DNA of 64,000 nucleotides from positions 558,001 to 622,000 of the forward strand of contig NZ_NIXK01000001.1 of NCBI RefSeq assembly GCF_002763455.1, written 5' to 3'. A program made the translations under genes and the position numbers. Numbering within the stretch: the stretch's first letter is position 1; each line of letters begins with the position of its first letter. Source of the stretch: Lentibacillus sediminis. GTDB lineage: Bacteria; Bacillota; Bacilli; Bacillales; Amphibacillaceae. The notes under the pieces are model-generated. The model was given only the letters and a program-made list of their open reading frames with translations, had not been told where the DNA came from and searched no databases. This document shows positions 17,637 through 26,274 of the stretch, one piece after another.

Positions 17637-18629
17637 ATGAGCTTTATACGTACATTCCACGGGGATATAAAACCAGATGAACTGGGATTGACCTATTCTC
17701 ATGAACATATAGTCTGCAGACCGCCATATTGGGTAGAAAAGAACGAAGATGATCTGCTACTGGACGATAAGGAAAAGTCCAAACTTGATGTGCTCGATTT
17801 TAAAAACCTGGGCGGACGGGCAATCGTGGACGCAACTGCCATCGATTATGGCAGGGATGTTCAGGCAGTCAAAGAGATTTCACAAGAAACAGGGATTACC
17901 ATCATCGGCACAGCAGGCTTTAATAAAAGCTTTCTTTGGAGTGCAGCAATACCAGATCGTTTAAAAGAAGCGACTGGTGAATATCAGACTTTTCATGAAT
18001 GGATTGATGCAAGTTCAATCAATGAACTGGCTGATTTTGTCATCAAGGAAGTGGAGGAAGGACTGGAAGGCACAGGAGTACGCGGTGGGCAGGTGAAATT
18101 CGGCACAGGTTACAACCGGATTTCCCCCTTGGAGGAAAAAACATTGCGTGCTGTCGCAAGGGCGCATCATGAAACAAAGGCTCCCCTGCATTCACATACA
18201 GAGGCTGGAACTATGGGCTTTGAGCAGATTGAACTGCTCAGAAGTGAAGGAATTAACTTGGAGTATATCAGTTTTGGTCATATGGACCGAAATCCGGATC
18301 CTTATTATCATGAGCAGATTGCACGCACAGGTGCCTTGCTTTCTTTTGATGGTATTTCCAAAATAAAGTACGCGCCGGAAAGCACACGAATTCAGTGTAT
18401 CCTGGAACTTGTCAAAAAGGGCTACGAAGATCAGATTCTTATCAGCGGCGATACTGCAAGAAAAAGCTATTACAAGCATTATGATTATGGCTTGGGACTG
18501 GAGAATATTCTTGGCAAATGGGTGCCGCGTTTTATCAAAGAAGCAGATCAGGCTGGATTTGATGGGAAAGGTTTGATAGATAAGTTTTTCATCCGGAATC
18601 CTGCGAGATGCTTTACCTTTAAAAAATAA
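17637..18629 (+). CDS. phosphotriesterase-family hydrolase (PHP/cog1735), probable phospho-sugar lactonase
   Basis: TIM-barrel metal hydrolase of 330 aa. The start is ATG 17637 behind GGAGGAAAAGGGG; the ATG at 17616 lies in front of that site. Metal ligands appear as SHEHIV (His22, His24), GGQVKFGTG (carbamylated Lys candidate), HSHTEAGT, GHMDRNPD and SGDTAR (Asp). Some cog1735 relatives hydrolyse phosphorylated sugar lactones, which would suit a gene behind a lactone/sugar-acid type PTS. The specific substrate here is inferred only. Confidence 0.82.
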   Translation: MSFIRTFHGDIKPDELGLTYSHEHIVCRPPYWVEKNEDDLLLDDKEKSKLDVLDFKNLGGRAIVDATAIDYGRDVQAVKEISQETGITIIGTAGFNKSFLWSAAIPDRLKEATGEYQTFHEWIDASSINELADFVIKEVEEGLEGTGVRGGQVKFGTGYNRISPLEEKTLRAVARAHHETKAPLHSHTEAGTMGFEQIELLRSEGINLEYISFGHMDRNPDPYYHEQIARTGALLSFDGISKIKYAPESTRIQCILELVKKGYEDQILISGDTARKSYYKHYDYGLGLENILGKWVPRFIKEADQAGFDGKGLIDKFFIRNPARCFTFKK

Positions 18630-18648
18630 TCAGGCAGGAGGCGAACAT

Positions 18649-19368
18649 ATGCAATTTCAATATGAGAATTCCTATGAAATCAAAGGTAAAATGGAAAAAA
18701 CACGCATAGCGATTTTGCCGGTTGGTGCTGTCGAAGCACATGGACCGCACTTACCACTGGGAACAGATAATCTATTAGCAGAGCGCTTGGCGGAAAAACT
18801 CGCTGAGCGCGTAAATGGATTTGTCCTGCCTACTTTGCCATATGGCCAAGTATGGAGCCTGCGTAATTTTCCCGGAAGTATAAATATCAGCAATGAATCG
18901 ATAATTCGTTTTCTTGCAGATATTGGGGAAAGTTTATACAAACAAGGAGTCAGGACGTTTGCTATGGTGAACGGCCACCTGGGAAATGCTCCTGCGTTGA
19001 AGGAAGCTGCTCGTGTTTTGTATGAGAGTTGTCCGGAAATGCGAGTTTTCTACTTCTTTTACCCTGGGATGAGTCAGGCGGCAGCAGAAGTAAGAGAAAC
19101 TGCGTCTGCCCACGGCACCTATTTTCATGCATGTGAAATAGAAACCTCTTTTATGCTTTATTTGGCGCCGGAATATGTGGATATGAAAAAGGCGATTACA
19201 GACATTCCAGAGATACCAGTTCATGCGGATGTAACCCCAACTCCGTGGGAAGAATTTACAGATTCAGCCGTGTTGGGGGATGCCAAGCTTGCCAGTGAGG
19301 AGAAAGGGAAATATATTATTGAGATTGCGCTTGAAAATATGGTTACATTTCTAAAGATGGAATCGTGA
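18649..19368 (+). CDS. creatininase family amidohydrolase
   Basis: Member of the creatininase/ArfB family, 239 aa, which uses divalent metals to open cyclic amides or cleave formamides. Metal-binding residues are visible in PVGAVEAHGPHLPLGTDN (Glu, His, Asp), in NGHLGN and in HACEIETS. The ATG has CAGGAGGCGAACAT upstream and lies 20 bases behind the previous gene. In this cluster it may act on a lactam or amide form of the imported compound. Confidence 0.82.
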   Translation: MQFQYENSYEIKGKMEKTRIAILPVGAVEAHGPHLPLGTDNLLAERLAEKLAERVNGFVLPTLPYGQVWSLRNFPGSINISNESIIRFLADIGESLYKQGVRTFAMVNGHLGNAPALKEAARVLYESCPEMRVFYFFYPGMSQAAAEVRETASAHGTYFHACEIETSFMLYLAPEYVDMKKAITDIPEIPVHADVTPTPWEEFTDSAVLGDAKLASEEKGKYIIEIALENMVTFLKMES

Positions 19369-19379
19369 GGTGAGACGTA

Positions 19380-20105
19380 ATGATGAAAGAAAAGCTGCAT
19401 AACAAATTTTTGGTTAATTTTCTGGCAAGCGATAAAAAAAACGCGGCAGATATCATGGAAGCTGGGTCCGGTTATGTGGTTCCCGGGATTGTATCCAGTA
19501 ATTTCGAGACCATTGAAGCAGCGGCTGCTAAAGTGAGCGAATTAAAAACAGTGAGCGAAGTTGTAAGCATCGGTTTAGGCGAGGGCGGGAACACAGCAAA
19601 CTGGAAACAAGTGCTCGAGATTGCTGCAGCATCGGAAGCCGGCCATGTCAATCAGCCATTTGAGAAGGCGGCTTATGCCAAGGGATTTTTAGATGGCAGC
19701 AGGCCGGAAAACCAATTGGTAAATGGCCTTGTCCAGCCAACCGGTGAGAGAGGTAAGGTCCGCTTAGCCCTAACTGGTATTACGCTATGTGTAGAGGAGT
19801 TTTTAGATATTGCTTCCATTTTTGGGCTGGGAAGCATTAAAATGATGCCAATGAATGGAACCGAGCATTTACAAGAGCTGGTTTATATCACAAAGGCAGC
19901 CGAGGAGAGAGGAATTCGCGGAGTAGAGCCAGCTGGCGGAATCCATGCCGATAATATCAGTGAAATTATTTCCGCGGTTAAGGATATTAACATTGAATTT
20001 TTTATGCCGCATATTTTTGGTTCCACCATTGATAAAGAGACAGGGAAAACCATACCGCATAAAGTAAGGGAAATTTTCAGCGCAATTGAGGAGGGCTTAC
20101 GATGA
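19380..20105 (+). CDS. KDPG-type aldolase family protein (DgaF-like)
   Basis: Belongs to the KDGP aldolase family that includes DgaF, which cleaves 2-keto-3-deoxy-6-phosphogluconate to pyruvate and glyceraldehyde-3-phosphate. It is 241 aa; GYVVPGIVSSNFETIEAA near the start, VSIGLGEGG, and GVEPAGGIHADNI late in the barrel match the family. A GAGGTGAGACGT site precedes the start. The dehydratase/ammonia-lyase DgaE that normally feeds this aldolase is absent. It overlaps the next gene by four bases (ATGA). Confidence 0.82.
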   Translation: MMKEKLHNKFLVNFLASDKKNAADIMEAGSGYVVPGIVSSNFETIEAAAAKVSELKTVSEVVSIGLGEGGNTANWKQVLEIAAASEAGHVNQPFEKAAYAKGFLDGSRPENQLVNGLVQPTGERGKVRLALTGITLCVEEFLDIASIFGLGSIKMMPMNGTEHLQELVYITKAAEERGIRGVEPAGGIHADNISEIISAVKDINIEFFMPHIFGSTIDKETGKTIPHKVREIFSAIEEGLR

Positions 20106-20830
20106 TTCAATCATATTTAGCAGCAGTGAACACATTGCTGGCAGAGGTAGAAAAAAGTGAACAGGACCGAATGAGGCAGGCAGCAGAAAAAGTGGCAGCA
20201 GCCATCGAGCAGGATGGGGTGGTTCATTTATTCGGGTGCGGGCACTCACATATTTTAACAGAAGAAGTGTATTACCGGGCTGGCGGTCTGGTGCCGATCA
20301 ATCCTATTCTGCACGAACCGCTGATGCTGCACGAGGGCGCAGTGAAGTCTTCTGAGCTGGAGCGAAAAAATGACTATGCTCACGTCTTTATGAATGATGT
20401 CGATATTCGGGAAGGGGACGTGATGGTGGCCATCTCCACATCCGGCCGCAATCCTGTCCCAGTCGATGCCGCCCATATTGCAAAAAGCAAAGGAGCTTTT
20501 GTCATCGGCATCACATCAAGGGAATATTCGTCCAGCCAGCCGTCGCGCCACACAAGCGGCGAGCATCTATATGACGCCGTCGACCTGGTGATTGATAACC
20601 ATGCGCCTGTTGGGGATGCGCTTTTATCACATGAGGCCGTGGCAGTAAACTTTTCTCCAAGTTCCACAGTCATAGGCGCGGCTATTTTAAACGCTATTTT
20701 TGCTGAATCCATTAAGCAAATGGCGGAAAATGGCTTCGAGCCGCCGATTTTCCTGAGCGGCAATATGGAGGGAGCGGATGAGCATAATCGGGAATTGATA
20801 GAGAAGTATCGGGGGAGAGTGAAGTTGTAA
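20102..20830 (+). CDS. SIS domain protein (UPF0309 type)
   Basis: Sugar isomerase-type protein, 242 aa, with a GmhA-like SIS fold. HLFGCGHSHILTEEVYYRAGG near residue 40 and AISTSGRNPVPVDAA near 110 are the phospho-sugar binding loops. Members bind or isomerise phosphosugars, especially aminosugar phosphates; the UPF0309 group is poorly characterised. It is translationally coupled to the aldolase gene (ATGA overlap) and closes the cluster. Confidence 0.85.
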   Translation: MIQSYLAAVNTLLAEVEKSEQDRMRQAAEKVAAAIEQDGVVHLFGCGHSHILTEEVYYRAGGLVPINPILHEPLMLHEGAVKSSELERKNDYAHVFMNDVDIREGDVMVAISTSGRNPVPVDAAHIAKSKGAFVIGITSREYSSSQPSRHTSGEHLYDAVDLVIDNHAPVGDALLSHEAVAVNFSPSSTVIGAAILNAIFAESIKQMAENGFEPPIFLSGNMEGADEHNRELIEKYRGRVKL

Positions 20831-20904
20831 GGGGAGAGAGTATTTGTCTATGCAGGAGCGGGCAAATGCTTTTTTCATAAATTTATTCCCCTGCATACAT
20901 ATGA

Positions 20905-20933
20905 AAAGCTTGGCCAAAAGCCAAGCTTTCCTT
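20905..20933 (+). terminator. terminator at the end of the PTS catabolic cluster
   Basis: Perfect ten-base stem AAAGCTTGGC/GCCAAGCTTT with a five-base loop and pyrimidine-rich tail. It separates the cluster from the convergent DUF3006 gene. Confidence 0.75.
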
Positions 20934-21016
20934 TCTTCTTCACTGAATTTAGCGGAAAGGCAGACCATAAAATCTGAAGTCAGTTTTTCTTTTACATAGT
21001 TGTCGCTTCTTCCACG

Positions 21017-21280
21017 TCATTTCTTCTTAAATTTACTCCCCTTGCTTTTATTCCGAAGTTTCTCCATAAGGGAAGAGGTTGTTTGTGCTTTTTCCTTCGT
21101 CATTGCCTCATCAATTGCGACAATGTGGTATTTGCCCTCCTGTTCTTCCATTTGAAACCATGTATTTACATCGCTTCCTTCTGGCAACTCATCTCTGGAG
21201 ACGATGATTTCTTCCTTTTGTTCTTCGATGAGAATAACGGCTTTGTTGTTATCTTCCATTCGGTCAAGTATGCCTTTCAT
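21017..21280 (-). CDS. DUF3006 domain protein, cytosolic form
   Basis: An 87-residue protein without signal peptide. The DUF3006 core reads KGILDRMEDNNKAVILIEEQ, an acidic middle (LPEGSDVNTWF) and a Lys-rich tail. The function of the family is not known. It lies three bases after the ComEC-like lipoprotein gene, a pairing common in Firmicutes. GGAGGGTAAAAA precedes the ATG. Confidence 0.8.
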   Translation of the reverse strand: MKGILDRMEDNNKAVILIEEQKEEIIVSRDELPEGSDVNTWFQMEEQEGKYHIVAIDEAMTKEKAQTTSSLMEKLRNKSKGSKFKKK

Positions 21281-21283
21281 TTT

Positions 21284-22579
21284 TTACCCTCCTGTACAGG
21301 CTAAGCCTTCCGCTGTTATATCTGCAATCCGGGCCGGACCGATTCCATCGACACGGGTTAAATCATCTACAGAACCAAATGGCCGAAGCGAGATGACATC
21401 CTGTGCCCGTTCTGGTCCGATATGAATAATTTCCTGCAGTTCTTCTGGAGAAGCCTCGTTGATGTTTATGCAGGAATCGGCCGCGCTGTTTTCTTCAGCA
21501 GTGTCATTCGCGTTGCTGGATGCTTCTTCATTTTCAGGCTCTGATTCAGCATCTGCCGTGTTTTCCGGGCTGATGGTGCCATCCTCTTTTGTGGCGATAC
21601 TGTAATTTTCTCCGTCGGTTGTGACCACAATCGTTCCATGTACATCCGTACCGTACAGCTCAATGCCAGAATTCTGGATCCGCGATACTACTTCCGGGCT
21701 GGGATGCCCGTAGCTGTTGTCTGCGCCCGCACTGTAAATCGCAATAGCCGGGTCAACCGCTTCGATGAAGGCCGGGGCGCTGGATGTGTCCGAGCCGTGA
21801 TGCCCAAGCTGCAGAATATCAGCCTCCACTCCGACTCCGCTGTTCAGCATTTCCATTTCTCCTGCCTGTTCGGCGTCTCCTGTAAATAGGAACCGGACAT
21901 CTCCATAGGTGAAGTGCACAGCAACAGATTCTTCGTTGGAACGACCTGTAATGCTGCTTGGGTAAAGTACCTTTAATTCCATGGGCCCAATTTCGTATTC
22001 CTCTCCGGTTCGTGGTTCATGATAATCCGAATCACTGTTCAACACTGCGGCAATTGCCTCCTGAAACGTATCGGAGGAACTTTCATTACCAGACATCCAC
22101 ACTTCCCCCACTGGATAGGCAGCGACAATTTCAGCTAATTGACCAATGTGATCGGCATCCGGGTGACTAACAATTATCAGATCAATCTCGGAAATGTTTT
22201 GCGCAGCAAGATAATTCACGACATCATTCCCTCTCCAGTCTCCCGTGTCGTACAGAATTGTATAGACTTCCTCGCCATCCCCGTACTGAAAAAGCGTCGC
22301 ATCTGCTTGTCCTGCATCGATGAAATGCACTTGCAGTTCGTGTAGATCGTCACTTGAAGCTTCATTTTCCGCTGTTTCTTCAGCTGCGCCCCCCGCTTCT
22401 GTATTTGCTTCTTCTGACGTTTCCGTGTCAGTTTCATCGGTTAAGATGTCTGCAGCAGCCTTTTCCCGTTCTACGGTTTCGGACTGGCCAGCCATATTTG
22501 CCGTGCTATCCGTGTCAGCTTCTTGCCCACACGCAGTTAAAAGGAATGCAAAAAGCAACACGAATATGTACCGCTTCAT
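21284..22579 (-). CDS. ComEC/Rec2-like metallo-beta-lactamase-fold lipoprotein with C-terminal HhH domain
   Basis: Predicted exported lipoprotein of 431 aa: KRYIFVLLFAFLLTACG gives a lipobox with Cys near position 17. An acidic low-complexity linker reaches about residue 85. The metallo-beta-lactamase fold follows, with HPDADHIGQL and LGHHGSDTSSAP metal motifs as in the ComEC C-terminal domain. A second acidic linker leads to a ComEA-type helix-hairpin-helix (ININEASPEELQEI...). This suggests an extracellular DNA-binding nuclease. The ATG at 22579 fits the site AGGGGGTAATAAATTG better than the TTG just before it. Confidence 0.85.
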   Translation of the reverse strand: MKRYIFVLLFAFLLTACGQEADTDSTANMAGQSETVEREKAAADILTDETDTETSEEANTEAGGAAEETAENEASSDDLHELQVHFIDAGQADATLFQYGDGEEVYTILYDTGDWRGNDVVNYLAAQNISEIDLIIVSHPDADHIGQLAEIVAAYPVGEVWMSGNESSSDTFQEAIAAVLNSDSDYHEPRTGEEYEIGPMELKVLYPSSITGRSNEESVAVHFTYGDVRFLFTGDAEQAGEMEMLNSGVGVEADILQLGHHGSDTSSAPAFIEAVDPAIAIYSAGADNSYGHPSPEVVSRIQNSGIELYGTDVHGTIVVTTDGENYSIATKEDGTISPENTADAESEPENEEASSNANDTAEENSAADSCININEASPEELQEIIHIGPERAQDVISLRPFGSVDDLTRVDGIGPARIADITAEGLACTGG

Positions 22580-22853
22580 CAATTTATTACCCCCTATTAT
22601 CGCCTGTCTTCTCTAGTTTAAGCGTACCAAAAGCAACCATCAAAAGCTAGATTCATTTTGAGTCATAAGAATATTTATTTTAAAAAAGGGTGAAAAAGTA
22701 TTTTGTGATGCTCCAGAGCAGCAGTTTTTCTATTTTCTTCCTGGTAAAAGTGCATTTTCCGGGGTGTCTGGGAGTTAGTTTTGCCATTTTGCCTATGTGC
22801 GCTATTTGCGAATTTTAGTGATAATGGAGAAAAACATGGCGAGGTGGAGATAG

Positions 22854-23216
22854 ATGAGAAGCAGCAGAGAAAAAAAGTGGATGCTTTCATTAACGACAAT
22901 GATAGCTGCGATGGTGTTTCTGACTGCAGCGGTGACCGGTTATGATGCTGAAAACGATGGGGCGGTGAAACAAGAGAAGATCATGGCAAAAGGAGTGCTG
23001 GAGCGTTTTGAAGCTGGGGAAGCGGTGATACTAATTGAGAGGTTTGGTGAGGAGGTTGTTATAGATAAAACCAACCTGCCAAAGGGGAGCAGGATCAATA
23101 TGTGGTTTAACATGGAGAAAAATGATGGAGAATGGTCGGTCTTATCTATTGACCAGCAGATAACAAATGAAAAAGTGAATAGGATAAGGGAGCTAATGGA
23201 AGAGTTGGGGGAATGA
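22854..23216 (+). CDS. DUF3006 domain protein with N-terminal membrane anchor
   Basis: A 120-residue paralogue of the DUF3006 protein at 21 kb. It has a basic start and a hydrophobic segment (about 9-29, MLSLTTMIAAMVFLTAAVTG), so the domain is probably exported or anchored outside. The domain shows KGVLERFEAGEAVILIERFG and LPKGSRINMWFNME. It is transcribed away from the ComEC-like lipoprotein gene across a 270-base region in which no confident promoter was found. GAGGTGGAGATAG precedes the ATG. Confidence 0.75.
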   Translation: MRSSREKKWMLSLTTMIAAMVFLTAAVTGYDAENDGAVKQEKIMAKGVLERFEAGEAVILIERFGEEVVIDKTNLPKGSRINMWFNMEKNDGEWSVLSIDQQITNEKVNRIRELMEELGE

Positions 23217-23442
23217 TGACATCACAGAGGTTTATCACTTTGTTTACCCTGTTACTCGTCAGGAGCTATCATGGCACAGCAATGGCTTAGATGGAGCTAT
23301 GACTTCCTCACAAATCACCCTTTGCAACATGCAACGAATACCTGAAAAACGATGGTACCATCAATCCCCTATATTCTTATTGCTTTTTAAGTATATCGTA
23401 TCGTACACTGACAATAGCGAAATCGACAGAGGAATGAAGTTG

Positions 23443-24486
23443 ATGAAACAGTTTTACAGCGATGTCATTCAATACAGAGGAACCCACTATGATTTCGGTT
23501 ATTTCCAAGGTGAACTGCTTAAACGTTCACCAATTTTGCCTAACCGGGAAAAACAGTGGGGACCAAAGAAAAACCGTCATTTTTTAATCAATCCGGAAGA
23601 ATACAAAGACATCATGGCAACATTCGCACCGGCCATACTTGATGAAATCCGCGGACTTGCCGATGCCCTTCACATGGATATGGAAAAAGCATTTCGACGA
23701 TTTGGCGGTTATTATTTGGAATTTACTCGGAGCGGCTGTTCTATTTTCACCGACAATGCATTCATGGTTAGGAATTACGATAGTCACCCAAGAGGATATG
23801 AAGGAAGGTACGTGTTATATGAGCCGACCGATCAGGGCTTTGCCGTTATCGGGCCTTCCATGCAAATTACCGGGCGGATTGACGGGATGAACGAAAAAGG
23901 ACTTGTGATGGGGTATAACTTCACACATAGCAAAAAATCAGGGGACGGGTTTCTATGCAATATGATCGGTCGCATCATTTTGGAAACCTGTGCGAATGTA
24001 GATGAGGCGATTTCCCTGCTAAAAGAAATTCCACACAGACATTCGTTCAGCTATGTTCTTTTGGATGCTGCCGGTGAATCCTATGTCGTCGAAGCTTCAC
24101 CAAGAGAAGTCGCGGCAAGAAGGTCGAATGTATGTACAAATCATTTTCATTTGCTGGAAGAAGAAAATCGCTACCGTCAGGAAGAAACCCGGCAAAGGGA
24201 AAAAACGATACAGGAACAACAGCAGCATGCAATCAACCCATATCAGGCTTTCAACGTCATGAATGACCCTGCCCACGACGTTTTTTCGGGAAAATATGAC
24301 GCATCCGCCGGCACGATTCACACATCGATGTACTTTCCTGAAGAATTAAAAGCCTGGTTCGTCATCGGGCCCGCCCGCAAGCCGGTTATTTTCGACTTCA
24401 ATAAGTGGCTCTCGGGCGAGAAAATAATGGTCAAGCGAATTAAAGGCGAACTCGAATATCATCGGCCTTTTGTCAATATGGAGTAG
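23443..24486 (+). CDS. C45 family autoproteolytic acyltransferase/hydrolase
   Basis: Ntn-hydrolase of the acyl-CoA:6-aminopenicillanic acid acyltransferase (IAT, C45) family, 347 aa. ATG 23443 lies ten bases behind AGAGG; ATG 23434 is too close, and the longer frame has no site. FTRSGCSIF near residue 100 offers the Gly-Cys at which such proteins self-cleave and expose catalytic Cys. MVRNYDSHP follows, and YVVEASPRE near 235 is typical. No signal peptide is visible. In bacteria members hydrolyse amides such as bile-salt-like or acyl-amino conjugates; the substrate is unknown. Confidence 0.82.
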   Translation: MKQFYSDVIQYRGTHYDFGYFQGELLKRSPILPNREKQWGPKKNRHFLINPEEYKDIMATFAPAILDEIRGLADALHMDMEKAFRRFGGYYLEFTRSGCSIFTDNAFMVRNYDSHPRGYEGRYVLYEPTDQGFAVIGPSMQITGRIDGMNEKGLVMGYNFTHSKKSGDGFLCNMIGRIILETCANVDEAISLLKEIPHRHSFSYVLLDAAGESYVVEASPREVAARRSNVCTNHFHLLEEENRYRQEETRQREKTIQEQQQHAINPYQAFNVMNDPAHDVFSGKYDASAGTIHTSMYFPEELKAWFVIGPARKPVIFDFNKWLSGEKIMVKRIKGELEYHRPFVNME

Positions 24487-24544
24487 AGCAGGTGCCTGAG
24501 GCAGTGACAGTTTAGGAGTAAGGGCGAATTACCCTCACCCTGAA

Positions 24545-25348
24545 TTAACCTTCCAGCAGCGCTCCAATCGCTCCCGCATAAGCGCCTTTCTCTAAAAATA
24601 TCGGTTCATAAGGAAGCATCTCGCGAAAGCCGTTCAAAACGTCTCGAAGTGGCCTATTGCCATCCAACGTACTTCCCGCAAATACGATTTTTTCTACCTG
24701 TTGCTTCGCGGCGGCCTGGGAGGCAAGCAGCATAATTGTCTCCCCAATCATCCTTGCCAAGCTTGCCATGGAATCAGCGGAAGTAACTTCACGGTTATCA
24801 GCAGCCTTGCCAAAATTCGCAGCAGTCAACTCACCCAACAGCGGGGCTTCCTGTGCTTGATAAATATCTTTAACCAGCAGATCACCCTTTGCTGAGTCAC
24901 CTTCCCCTGCAAGACGAACGAGTTTGCGAAAATCATCTTTTCCTGTCAGCAAAATCCCAAGCCCCATCCAGGTGCCGCCGCCAATGCCGCTGCCGAAAAG
25001 CCGATCCGATCTTTCACTGTTCACATGGAAAATCGAAGTCCCTGTGCCAATGCTGACAAGGATGAATTCATCTGGATAGGTGGCTTTCTCCTCATGCAGC
25101 AAATGTTTCGTCCCTTCCGCAATTGCTTGAAACTCGTCGATTTGCACTATTTTTTGTTGAAGATTTCCTTGCAGAGAAGCACTTCTCCCGCCCGTCAAGC
25201 AAAACCGTGCATCAGGCGTGAAGAGCTGCAGCCACTGCAAAATCTCCTCCTGTTTCTGATTGGAAAAAGTTTTAACATGCATGTGCCCATTCTCCTGATA
25301 AGCAACTTTCGTCAACGTACCCCCTGCATCGATACCGATTTTTCTCAT
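24545..25348 (-). CDS. coaW: type II pantothenate kinase
   Basis: Phosphorylates pantothenate in the first step of coenzyme A synthesis. The protein is 267 aa from ATG 25348, which has GGGGGTTGCGACA before it; the frame continues to an ATG at 25363 without a site. The actin-like fold shows KIGIDAGGTLTKVAY at the N-terminus, ILVSIGTGTSIFHV, and GSGIGGGTWMGLGILL in the middle. Type II enzymes are typical of staphylococci and several Bacillaceae and resist CoA feedback. It is monocistronic. Confidence 0.88.
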   Translation of the reverse strand: MRKIGIDAGGTLTKVAYQENGHMHVKTFSNQKQEEILQWLQLFTPDARFCLTGGRSASLQGNLQQKIVQIDEFQAIAEGTKHLLHEEKATYPDEFILVSIGTGTSIFHVNSERSDRLFGSGIGGGTWMGLGILLTGKDDFRKLVRLAGEGDSAKGDLLVKDIYQAQEAPLLGELTAANFGKAADNREVTSADSMASLARMIGETIMLLASQAAAKQQVEKIVFAGSTLDGNRPLRDVLNGFREMLPYEPIFLEKGAYAGAIGALLEG

Positions 25349-25626
25349 TGTCGCAACCCCCATTTGGAAGATTTCTGATTCCGTTTAACTCAAATATACC
25401 GTAAATCAGTTTCCCTTGCATTTTTCCCGCTGAGCAAGTTCCCCGCGAGATTTACGGCAAAGATGTATAAAAATCTCCTCCAGCGTTCCTTTCTCTTGGT
25501 ATTTGTCACAAACATAAGTAAAATGAAAGTGAAACCTTTTCCCTGTTTCATACGTACAACTAATTGTAGAAGGTTATTAAATGACAATATTTTTATATAA
25601 AGCAAATTGTACTGGAGGAGTACACC

Positions 25627-26274
25627 ATGCGAGGATTTGTACAATTCCTGTTAAGTTCCAGTGCTGCCTCGATTGCTGCGGCGGGAGTCTGGCTTGTCAG
25701 CTTTGCCGCCTTGGAGGTAGGGTTTCTGCTTTCAAGCGTTTATGCGCTGCTTGGGGGCGGAGGATCCTATGTCTCCCTGAAAGGCATTATGCATTGGCGA
25801 TTTTTGCGGCATGCGGGGCTTTCAAGACGGGAATATAAATATATTAAGCAAAACTTAAAAGAAGCACGGACAAAAATCGGCCGGCTGCAGAAAGCGTTCC
25901 TGCGTGTGCGGAGCATTCCGCAGGCGAAAGAGAACCTGGAAATTTGGCAGACGGTTCGGTCCATCTACCGAAATACCAAAAGAGAACCAAGGCGCTTTTA
26001 TCAGGCTGAAGCATTTTTCTACAGTCATCTCGATTCTCTTGTGGAACTGGCGGAAAAACATGCCTATCTGGCATCACAGCCATCTCCATCGAAGGAGATG
26101 GTTGAATCGCTTACTGAAACAAGGCGAACGATCTCCGGGATGGGCGAAATGGTGCGAAAAGATTTACACATTATGCTGAATGATGACATGAATACGTTGC
26201 ATATGGAAATGGATGTAGCCAAGCAATCCAAAGAGAGAAGACTTGGCAATAAGGACAGGAGGTTGCTGAAATGA
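25627..26274 (+). CDS. xpaC: XpaC-like 5-bromo-4-chloroindolyl phosphate hydrolysis family protein
   Basis: A 215-residue protein with two N-terminal hydrophobic segments (about 5-28 and 33-52) and a cytosolic alpha-helical remainder with repeated basic heptads (RREYKYIKQNLKEARTKIGRL). This architecture matches B. subtilis XpaC, named for indolyl-phosphate hydrolysis although its real role is unknown. A GGAGGAGTACACC site precedes the ATG. It overlaps telA by four bases (ATGA), the usual arrangement. Confidence 0.85.
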   Translation: MRGFVQFLLSSSAASIAAAGVWLVSFAALEVGFLLSSVYALLGGGGSYVSLKGIMHWRFLRHAGLSRREYKYIKQNLKEARTKIGRLQKAFLRVRSIPQAKENLEIWQTVRSIYRNTKREPRRFYQAEAFFYSHLDSLVELAEKHAYLASQPSPSKEMVESLTETRRTISGMGEMVRKDLHIMLNDDMNTLHMEMDVAKQSKERRLGNKDRRLLK

